Source: Gammaproteobacteria bacterium
GTDB lineage: Bacteria > Pseudomonadota > Gammaproteobacteria > Thiomicrospirales > Thiomicrospiraceae
Assembly (NCBI GenBank): GCA_013153955.1
Contig: JAADDM010000226.1
Span: forward strand, 1-9,237
Direction: 5' to 3'
DNA: 9,237 bases
Under the pieces are notes generated by a model that did no database searches, was not told where the DNA came from, and saw only the letters and a program-made list of their open reading frames with translations. The translations under genes were made by a program, and so were the position numbers. Position 1 is the first letter of the stretch. The number at the start of each line of letters is the position of its first letter. Positions 1 to 5,457 of this stretch are shown here, in pieces.

Positions 1-416
1 TAGGAGAGGCGGTAAGTGAGGATGCACACCACCTAACGGAAGCCCCTGCTTGGTTTGATGCGGATCAGTTTGTTGAGGGGGCGAAAGGCCATTTTATCAG
101 CTTACAAAAAGCATGGGACAGTGCCGATCTATCTGAAGTAGAGTCTTACTGTTCGCCTGAGTTATTCGCTGAAATTAAGGCGGAAATGAAAGATATGAAA
201 GCGGGCGATAACGAAACCGTTGTGGATACCTTAAATGCCGAACTGGTCGATATGGCGATTGATGGTGAGTACTTTATTGCCAGCATTCGTTTTTCGGGCT
301 TTATTCAGGAAGATTCAGCAGAAGGTGCGCACGCTTTTAATGAGGTTTGGCACATTCGTCGTCTAGCAAATGATGAAGGTACTTGGCAAGTGTCGGGTAT
401 TCAGCAAGGCCATTAA
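1..416 (+). CDS. Tim44-like domain protein, 3' end only
   Basis: This is the C-terminal 137 residues of a gene whose start lies before the window. The frame is open from position 3 and ends at TAA 414-416. The segment matches the C-terminal half of bacterial Tim44-like (COG4395-type) proteins. Visible hallmarks are WFDADQFVEGAK near the left edge, then a helix with LQKAWDSADL and a SYCSPELFAEIK segment. Next come beta strands reading TVVDTLNAEL and YFIASIRFSGFI, and finally FNEVWHIRR and WQVSGIQQ. In the mitochondrial relative this alpha/beta fold binds membranes; in bacteria these are often membrane-anchored proteins of poorly known function. The usual N-terminal signal or transmembrane part and Gly/Arg-rich linker would lie upstream and cannot be checked here. 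No terminator is visible before the next gene, so the two are probably co-transcribed. The family call is confident; the role is not known. Confidence 0.85.
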   Translation, partial: GEAVSEDAHHLTEAPAWFDADQFVEGAKGHFISLQKAWDSADLSEVESYCSPELFAEIKAEMKDMKAGDNETVVDTLNAELVDMAIDGEYFIASIRFSGFIQEDSAEGAHAFNEVWHIRRLANDEGTWQVSGIQQGH

Positions 417-449
417 ATAACAGATTAAGCGCGTTCAGTATTTTATGAT

Positions 450-455
450 AAGGAG
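450..455 (+). promoter_or_regulatory. Shine-Dalgarno AAGGAG of the lipoprotein gene
   Basis: AAGGAG lies six bases before the ATG at 462. It is the strongest ribosome site of the window and argues for the upstream start, even though a start at 531 would give a more typical lipoprotein signal peptide. Confidence 0.75.
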
Positions 456-461
456 TGTGGT

Positions 462-989
462 ATGCAGAGAGAACAGATGAACATAAGCCCCAAGTTTACT
501 CAGGAAATAGTCCCTTATGTTACGAGCATAATGCAGGCAAAGGGACGGAGTGTACTGGCATTAACACTGCTTTCTGCAGTGAGTTTGGGAGGGATCTCAG
601 GCTGCTCTAAAGACCCTGTTAAGCTGGTTTCAGCTCAAATTGTCGATAATGTCGATAATGGGTCAGGTAATTTTGACCGAATGTTGCAAATTTGCTTCTC
701 AAAACCGATTTCCTCAGAGTACTATCATAAAGTCGTTCTGGTCACTAAAGAGAATGTTAAGATCGCAGGGGGAAGCTTACTGAGACCGCTGTTCTCTGAT
801 CCTGACAATAAGTGTCAGCTGCGAAACGTCTACTCTTATATCAATAAGAGTTCTCCCCTTGATGCGCGACAGTTAATTAAAGATTATGTTGTACCCGGCA
901 ACGTGAGTCAGCTGTTAATCCAAGTTTATAATGAGAAGCCTGAAGGCAAAGAACGCCCAATAGCTGAGAAGTTATTTAAGAACTTATAG
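462..989 (+). CDS. Predicted lipoprotein of unknown function
   Basis: A 175-residue protein I do not recognise. A hydrophobic stretch (about residues 31-44, SVLALTLLSAVSLGG) leads to a lipobox ISGC with the lipidated cysteine at residue 48. The residue after it is Ser, not Asp, so outer-membrane sorting is expected. The mature part is about 128 residues, with two further cysteines (78 and 118) that could form a periplasmic disulfide. The ATG at 462 has a strong Shine-Dalgarno AAGGAG at 450-455, six bases away, which supports this start. However, it gives a 29-residue pre-sequence before the hydrophobic core, long for a lipoprotein signal. Starting at Met24 (531) would give an ideal signal peptide (MQAKGRS plus core) but has no good ribosome site. 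It follows the Tim44-like gene by 45 bp and ends before a strong terminator, so it is likely the last gene of that operon. That it is a lipoprotein is well supported; its function is unknown. Confidence 0.8.
   Translation: MQREQMNISPKFTQEIVPYVTSIMQAKGRSVLALTLLSAVSLGGISGCSKDPVKLVSAQIVDNVDNGSGNFDRMLQICFSKPISSEYYHKVVLVTKENVKIAGGSLLRPLFSDPDNKCQLRNVYSYINKSSPLDARQLIKDYVVPGNVSQLLIQVYNEKPEGKERPIAEKLFKNL
642..659 (+). repeat. Tandem 9-bp duplication GTCGATAAT x2
   Basis: Two perfect adjacent copies of GTCGATAAT keep the reading frame of the lipoprotein gene and encode Val-Asp-Asn twice (VDNVDN, residues 61-66), about a dozen residues after the lipidated cysteine. This is a minimal tandem repeat in the flexible start of the mature protein and could vary in copy number between strains. 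Confidence 0.8.
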
Positions 990-1045
990 GGGCTTGATGA
1001 CTTAAATGATATGCGTAAAACGGTTTTATTAATTCACAATAACTC

Positions 1046-1079
1046 GGCCTGGTAAGCGTTTCGCTACCGGGCCTTTTTT
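1046..1079 (+). terminator. Intrinsic terminator after the lipoprotein gene
   Basis: GGCCTGGTA (1046-1054) pairs with TACCGGGCC (1065-1073), nine pairs with one T-G wobble. Past a bulged A, GCG (1056-1058) pairs with CGC (1062-1064) around a TTT loop. Six T follow directly (1074-1079). This is a textbook Rho-independent terminator, oriented to stop plus-strand transcription from the Tim44-like/lipoprotein pair. It sits only 15 bp before the truD start. Confidence 0.9.
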
Positions 1080-1094
1080 ATGTAAAGAGAGACT

Positions 1095-2303
1095 ATGTTA
1101 CAGTCCAATTTGAATACACCGAGTCAGCCAAACCATGTTGTTTTGGACCAAGATAATCCTGCTGATTTATCCAGCCTTAATTATGCTTTTGGCGTGCCCG
1201 AGTGTCAGGCCCTTTATAAAATTTTGCCTGAAGATTTTGTGGTGGAGGAACAAATCGCCTTTGCCCTAAGTGGCGCTGGGGAGCACCTTTGGTGTTGGGT
1301 TGAAAAACGGGGTGAGAATACCGATTGGGTGCTGCAACAACTGGCGAAGTGGGCGGGCGTTTCTCCCAGTAAAATTGGGGTGGCAGGTCAAAAAGATCGT
1401 CATGCTGTGACGCGACAGTGGTTTAGTATTCAGCTTCCGGGTCTGATAAATCCCGACATGGCTGAGTTCAAGGTGCCTAATGTGACGATATTAAAGGTGA
1501 TTCGTCATCAGCGTAAGTTGCAGACAGGCGGTTTGTCGGGTAATCGCTTTACCGTTACGCTTAGAAATATAACCCCTGACTCTGATGAATTGAATGAGGT
1601 TGAGGGTTTGCAGAATCGATTAAAAAAGATTCAGGCTGAAGGCGTTCCAAACTATTTTGGTGAACAGCGTTTTGGGATTCATGGTCGCAATATTAAACAG
1701 GGTCAAAAGCTTTTAGCTGGCGAACTGCCCAAGGTGAAACGTAATCAGAAAAGTATGTACCTTTCAGCCATCCGTTCATGGATGTTTAATATGCTCCTGA
1801 ATGAGCGCATTAAACAAGGCTGTTGGAACCGATTTATACCGGGTGATGTTTTACAGCTAGAAGGCTCAAATAAATGGTTTGTAGATGATCAGTCAGATGG
1901 ATTATCTGAACGCGTAATGGCTCAAGATATTCATCCCACAGGAGCGCTTTATGGTAAAGGAGCTCTGCCAACAACAAGGGTTGCTCATGCGTTAGAAGAG
2001 ACTGTCTCGGAAGGCTTTAGCTCTTGGATAGCAGGCTTGGTGGCGTATGGTGTTGACCAAGATCGCAGAGCCCTTAGACTGTTGCCAAAGGATCTTGAGT
2101 GGGAATGGGTCATGGATTCAAGCGAGTATACAGCGGCGCTAGAAGAGGCTTTTGCTAAGTTAGGGATCGCTGACTGGGCAGAAAAACCGGTTTTAAAGCT
2201 CTCTTTCAGTCTGCGCTCAGGCAGTTACGCCACAATGCTAATGCGTGAGTTGATTAAGGGAGTGGACTATCAAGCGGTTTTAAAGCAGAAGTCGGTTTTA
2301 TAA
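1095..2303 (+). CDS. truD: tRNA pseudouridine(13) synthase TruD
   Basis: TruD isomerises uridine 13 to pseudouridine in tRNA-Glu, acting in the cytoplasm. The match to E. coli TruD is clear along the length. There is a KILPEDFVVEE motif (43-52), then GEHLWCWVEKRGENT (62-76). The catalytic motif AGQKDRHAVTRQW has the nucleophile Asp at residue 101, equivalent to E. coli Asp80. RKLQTGGLSGNRF follows (140-152), then VPNYFGEQRFG (184-194), the TRUD insertion domain (about 185-330), and a C-terminal SFSLRSGSYATMLMRELI segment. At 402 residues it is longer than the 349 of E. coli. The excess includes about 21 N-terminal residues with no obvious motif and extra length near 345-364. The ATG at 1095 is the only ATG before the conserved region. 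Its ribosome site is only a purine-rich AGAGAG three bases away, so a downstream TTG (1110 or 1143) is possible. Unlike in E. coli, truD is not here with ispD, ispF or surE. Confidence 0.96.
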   Translation: MLQSNLNTPSQPNHVVLDQDNPADLSSLNYAFGVPECQALYKILPEDFVVEEQIAFALSGAGEHLWCWVEKRGENTDWVLQQLAKWAGVSPSKIGVAGQKDRHAVTRQWFSIQLPGLINPDMAEFKVPNVTILKVIRHQRKLQTGGLSGNRFTVTLRNITPDSDELNEVEGLQNRLKKIQAEGVPNYFGEQRFGIHGRNIKQGQKLLAGELPKVKRNQKSMYLSAIRSWMFNMLLNERIKQGCWNRFIPGDVLQLEGSNKWFVDDQSDGLSERVMAQDIHPTGALYGKGALPTTRVAHALEETVSEGFSSWIAGLVAYGVDQDRRALRLLPKDLEWEWVMDSSEYTAALEEAFAKLGIADWAEKPVLKLSFSLRSGSYATMLMRELIKGVDYQAVLKQKSVL

Positions 2304-2325
2304 GCGTCTTTAAAGCGGTTTTTTT
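2304..2325 (+). terminator. Weak candidate terminator after truD
   Basis: Directly after the truD stop, a short dyad around CTTTAAAG (2308-2315), flanked by partly complementary GCG/GCGG, is followed by seven T (2319-2325). The stem is short and needs wobble pairs or a tiny loop, so this is a possible rather than a convincing intrinsic terminator. It lies in the 65-bp gap between the converging truD and chemoreceptor genes. Confidence 0.3.
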
Positions 2326-2368
2326 ATGGCGAAATAACCTCTTTAGTCAGAGCCTTTGAGAAGTTTGA

Positions 2369-5143
2369 TTAGAAGTCTGACCACTCATCTCCATCATCTC
2401 TTGCTGGTTGTGTTGGTGTTTGTAATGTGGGTGTCGAGGCTTCCTGAGCGGGTTCCGAACTTCTTTTCGGAGCGTCTTTAGGGGGCGCTTTGGGTGATGA
2501 TTTAGGGCTTGTATGAGAAGCCATCGCTTCTAAGGCAGTGTGCTGAGCCATCATACCCGCCCCATTTTCCATCTCTCTCTCAAGTTGGTTGATTAGTTTG
2601 ATGACGATCTCACTGGCCTCAGCAAGTTTGGCCATTTCTTGATTGGCTGTTTCAACATCGCCAAGATCTTTTAACGCTAAAATTTTACCGATAAAGCTAT
2701 GTAGTTCAGTGTGTGCTTGCTCAAGCTTTGTAAAGGTTGGAATGCCTTTATAATCTTGGCCGTGCCCATAGATCCATTGACCCAGTGCGCAAGCTGACCC
2801 GTCAGCTGCAGATGTGCGGTTAAAGTCGATATCAACATCATTGATATATGCACGAACTTTAACGCGCCACTGTCGGTGCGCTCTACGAGCGCCGGCAAAG
2901 TCAAAATTACCCGTTTGCAGGGCGGTGGTAATGCCAATAGCCGCTTCATTAATTTTAAACTGAGAAACATTGTCATTCATCTGTTTAGACATCTCTCCCA
3001 GCTCTTCGGCTGTGGCAGCAGTTTCTTCAACCAGTGCAGCATTTTGTTGTACTGCATTGTCGATGGTGGTGATTGATTTGTTCACTAAATCGACACCTTG
3101 ACTCTGTTCGTTGCTGGAGAGGGCGATCTCTTCGATGATCTTGTTAACGTTAGAAATGGATTCGACGATTTCATTTAATACCTCCCCCGAGCCTTTGACG
3201 TGTTCAGACCCTTCAGAGACTTTTTTAACGGTATCTTCGATTAAAATTCGAATGTCCTTGGCCGCTTCGGATGACTTACCTGCTAGGTTACGTACCTCGC
3301 CTGCCACCACTGCAAAACCACGACCATGCTCACCTGCTCGTGCAGCTTCCACGGCTGCATTGAGCGCCAGTAGGTTGGTTTGAAAGGCGATGCTATCAAT
3401 CAGTGCGATAATGTCATTTATTTTTTGGCTAGAGTCATGGATCTGCTCCATTGACTCAATCGCTCTGTGCATAACATTCACGCCGGATTTGGCCTGAGAA
3501 GCCGTTGTTTGAGTGACCTGAGAAGCCTCCTGTGCATTGTCTGCATTTTGCTTAACAGCAGCGGTCATCTGTTCCATGCTTGAAGCGGTTTGCTCAAGTG
3601 ATGCTGCTTGGTTCTGGGTGCGATCGTTGAGGTCAACGCTGCCTTGATAAATTTGTTGCGCACCTCCGCTTACAGCATTGGTTGCCACTTTGGTTTGAGA
3701 CATCATTGAAGCCATATTATCTAAGGCAACGTTAAAACTGTCTTGGAGCACGGCAAATCTTCCTAAAAGCTTACCCTCTATGTGTTGTGTTAAATCGCCC
3801 TCGGACAGACTGACAGCGACTTTTACAGCAGCATTTATGGGGCTCTCTACTGCTTCGAGTAAGTTATTAATAGATTGGCTGAGTTCAAGTGCAACCCCAT
3901 TCACTTTACTGAGGTCAATTCGTTGCGATAGCAGCCCTTGTTGTGCCGCTTTAACCGTCTGACTGACCTCTTCTAAGAGTTGCACTTCTGGGGTTTTATC
4001 TCGCCACTCAGCCACCGTTGCGGTGCGTTGTCCTGAGCGGTTATAGACAGGAATTGCATAAATTTCTAAATGGGTGCTGTCTAGTTGAATATTTCCAGTA
4101 TAAGGCTCTGTAATTTTGTTGAGAAGGCCGCGCTGATGTGCAGGGTTGGCATGAAATATATCAATATTCTGACCAAGTAATTCATCAACTTTGAAATGCG
4201 GTAAAAACTTTTGAAGCATCGGTTCTTGATGTTTTAAGAAATCAATCATTTCATTATTCATGTAGGTGATGGTTAAGTTGGCATCAGCAATCATGATGTT
4301 ACTCGATATTTGATCCATCGCAGTTTGTAGCTGTTGCGCTTTATCTAACTGATAGGCAACGTCTTCTTCTTTCTCTCGAGCCGCAAGGTACACAGAACGA
4401 ATTGCTGTTTGAGCCTCTCCTGCGTTGGTTTCAGGGTCAAACCACTCAAGCTTCAAACGCTCGCCCGATGCGATGCGAGTTAAAGAGTTTTGGTTGTATC
4501 TATTTTGCTTCTGTAGATATTTACCCAATAAAAAAGGCGGGATTAAGCCAAATCCCGCAACCATAACCTGTTCCAATAAATTATGCTGTGCTTGAATTGA
4601 ATAAATGATGTAAGGAATGAGGTATAAAACGGCAGTGGCCAGCATGAGCTGGTATTGAGGCGAAAATCGAGAGAAGATATTTAAATCGCGCCAGTTAATA
4701 CCCTTATAGACACGCCCATCTTTTATTTTCGATTTACCAGCAAGTATCTCTTTGTAAGCATGTTCGGCATTTGATACTTCAGATTTTATTGCTGGCGCAC
4801 GAATGGACATGAACCCTGAAATTTTACCATCGGTATAGATAGGAGTGACATTGGCTCTAACCCAATAAAAGCTTCCATCTGCTCGGCGGTTTTTAACAAT
4901 CTGACTCCAAGTATTGCCTTTTTTTAAAGAGCGCCACAAATCAGCAAACACCGCTTCCGGCACATCTGGGTGGCGAATGAGGTTGTGCGGTTGACCAATA
5001 ATCTGGCAACGGGAGTAGCCACTTGCCACTTCAAAGGCATCATTACAGTCGGTAATGACCCCTTTTGTATCTGTTTTGGATACGAGGGTCGAACCTGTTG
5101 GGATGGCATATTCTATGTGTGTGATTGGCTGATTGTTACGCAT
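2369..5143 (-). CDS. Methyl-accepting chemotaxis protein: Aer-type PAS, PAS, HAMP, MCP signal, CZB
   Basis: A 924-residue chemoreceptor that should control the CheA kinase and hence flagellar rotation. Residues 20-117 form a PAS domain close to E. coli Aer, with the FAD-linked residues Asn34, Arg57, His58, Asp60, Phe66, Trp79 and Asn85 at the same numbers as in Aer. Two hydrophobic stretches (about 164-184 and 189-211) form a membrane hairpin, with no periplasmic sensor domain. A second PAS spans about 275-385. Two HAMP-like segments follow (about 388-431 and 432-482). The signalling coiled coil (about 477-730) has the conserved tip SIAFQTNLLALNAAVEAARA and a length fitting the 36-heptad class. 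Methylation-type motifs are at E517/Q518, E524/Q525 and E706/E707. A CZB zinc-binding domain (about 748-855) has His756, Cys785 in CALGQW, His811 and His815. A Pro/Ser/Lys-rich tail (about 876-919) ends in EWSDF, a CheR-docking pentapeptide. GGAG nine bases before the ATG supports the start. The architecture is clear; the ligand is inferred as redox via FAD, plus zinc or oxidant. Confidence 0.95.
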   Translation of the reverse strand: MRNNQPITHIEYAIPTGSTLVSKTDTKGVITDCNDAFEVASGYSRCQIIGQPHNLIRHPDVPEAVFADLWRSLKKGNTWSQIVKNRRADGSFYWVRANVTPIYTDGKISGFMSIRAPAIKSEVSNAEHAYKEILAGKSKIKDGRVYKGINWRDLNIFSRFSPQYQLMLATAVLYLIPYIIYSIQAQHNLLEQVMVAGFGLIPPFLLGKYLQKQNRYNQNSLTRIASGERLKLEWFDPETNAGEAQTAIRSVYLAAREKEEDVAYQLDKAQQLQTAMDQISSNIMIADANLTITYMNNEMIDFLKHQEPMLQKFLPHFKVDELLGQNIDIFHANPAHQRGLLNKITEPYTGNIQLDSTHLEIYAIPVYNRSGQRTATVAEWRDKTPEVQLLEEVSQTVKAAQQGLLSQRIDLSKVNGVALELSQSINNLLEAVESPINAAVKVAVSLSEGDLTQHIEGKLLGRFAVLQDSFNVALDNMASMMSQTKVATNAVSGGAQQIYQGSVDLNDRTQNQAASLEQTASSMEQMTAAVKQNADNAQEASQVTQTTASQAKSGVNVMHRAIESMEQIHDSSQKINDIIALIDSIAFQTNLLALNAAVEAARAGEHGRGFAVVAGEVRNLAGKSSEAAKDIRILIEDTVKKVSEGSEHVKGSGEVLNEIVESISNVNKIIEEIALSSNEQSQGVDLVNKSITTIDNAVQQNAALVEETAATAEELGEMSKQMNDNVSQFKINEAAIGITTALQTGNFDFAGARRAHRQWRVKVRAYINDVDIDFNRTSAADGSACALGQWIYGHGQDYKGIPTFTKLEQAHTELHSFIGKILALKDLGDVETANQEMAKLAEASEIVIKLINQLEREMENGAGMMAQHTALEAMASHTSPKSSPKAPPKDAPKRSSEPAQEASTPTLQTPTQPARDDGDEWSDF

Positions 5144-5152
5144 TATTCAGGG

Positions 5153-5156
5153 CTCC
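5153..5156 (-). promoter_or_regulatory. Shine-Dalgarno of the chemoreceptor gene
   Basis: On the minus strand GGAG lies nine bases upstream of the ATG (5143-5141), in the context CTGGAGCC. It supports this start, which also aligns the PAS residues exactly with E. coli Aer numbering. Confidence 0.65.
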
Positions 5157-5240
5157 AGTTTTGGCGGTCATTCCATTCTAGTGTAATTTTGGGCATTGGA
5201 CTAGGTCTCGATTCTAATTTTTTAAGGCAATTTGCCTGTT

Positions 5241-5268
5241 GGATCGGCTTCAAAAAACAAGCAAATTA
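5241..5268 (-). promoter_or_regulatory. Candidate sigma-28 (FliA) promoter for the chemoreceptor
   Basis: Read on the minus strand, TAAT (5268-5265) is followed after 16 bases by GCCGATCC (5248-5241). The flagellar sigma-28 consensus is TAAA, 15 bases, GCCGATAA, so the -10 matches six of eight and the -35 and spacing are each slightly off. Transcription from here would give a leader of about 90 bases. FliA control would suit a chemoreceptor, but the match is imperfect. Confidence 0.35.
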
Positions 5269-5312
5269 CAGTCCAATTTAGATAATGTACGGTTCCGGTC
5301 ATAAATACGCAT

Positions 5313-5334
5313 TTACCTAGGTTATTTTAGGTAA
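5313..5334. repeat. Inverted repeat TTACCTA-N8-TAGGTAA
   Basis: Seven perfect base pairs separated by eight bases, with the left arm running into a CCTAGG palindrome. It lies about 120 bp before the kinase start, between the candidate promoter elements, and there is no T-tract after it. That position suits a dimeric regulator's operator or a leader hairpin better than a terminator. Confidence 0.45.
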
Positions 5335-5388
5335 GTTGTTGGAGGCCGATTCGCGAGTATGGTAAGGTCGTAGAGGAAAGGTGTCATG

Positions 5389-5408
5389 AACGGGGTTTGT
5401 CCGTTTTT
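5389..5408 (+). other. Terminator-like leader hairpin before the kinase gene
   Basis: AACGG (5389-5393) pairs with CCGTT (5401-5405), extended by a G-T wobble inside, and five T run from 5404 to 5408. This resembles a small intrinsic terminator 44 bp upstream of the kinase start. A second small hairpin, GCCT/AGGC (5421-5435), follows before the ribosome site. They could form an attenuator, but the first stem is short and no antiterminator or riboswitch class is recognisable. Confidence 0.35.
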
Positions 5409-5443
5409 GGATGGGCATCAGCCTGAAATTTAGGCCGAGTTAT

Positions 5444-5457
5444 GAGGGTATGTGGTG
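5444..5457 (+). promoter_or_regulatory. Ribosome site and tandem GTG starts of the kinase gene
   Basis: GAGGG (5444-5448) precedes two consecutive GTG codons at 5452 and 5455. The spacing is three bases to the first and six to the second, so the second GTG is the better initiation codon. The frame is closed upstream by TGA at 5443-5445, and there is no in-frame ATG nearby. Non-ATG initiation suggests modest expression. Confidence 0.6.

Larger units (their letters stand above)
5144..5451. promoter_or_regulatory. Divergent intergenic regulatory region
   Basis: This 308-bp stretch lies between the divergently transcribed chemoreceptor and hybrid kinase genes. I see no convincing gene in it. It must carry both promoters. 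Visible elements are a GCCGATCC box on the minus strand (5241-5248) and a GCCGATTC box on the plus strand (5345-5352). There is a perfect inverted repeat TTACCTA/TAGGTAA (5313-5334), and nested 8-bp inverted repeats TGTAATTT/AAATTACA (5182-5189, 5263-5270) and ATTGGACT/AGTCCAAT (5195-5202, 5270-5277). Two leader hairpins lie just before the kinase start. A GATAAT hexamer (5281-5286) could be a plus-strand -10 element but lacks a good -35. Confidence 0.6.

Noticed and set aside
2677..3383. Open frames on both strands inside the chemoreceptor signalling and CZB regions (2677-2976 minus, 2876-3076 plus, 3111-3383 plus)
   Set aside because: They overlap highly conserved coding sequence of the chemoreceptor and their translations show no family features or good ribosome sites.
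4970..5281. A 103-codon plus-strand frame running from the chemoreceptor 5' end into the divergent gap
   Set aside because: About half is antisense to the conserved Aer-like PAS coding region; the composition is unlike the neighbouring proteins and there is no supporting ribosome site.
5281..5451. Riboswitch (c-di-GMP or Moco type) in the kinase-mobA leader
   Set aside because: The conserved core sequences of those classes are absent; only short generic hairpins are visible.
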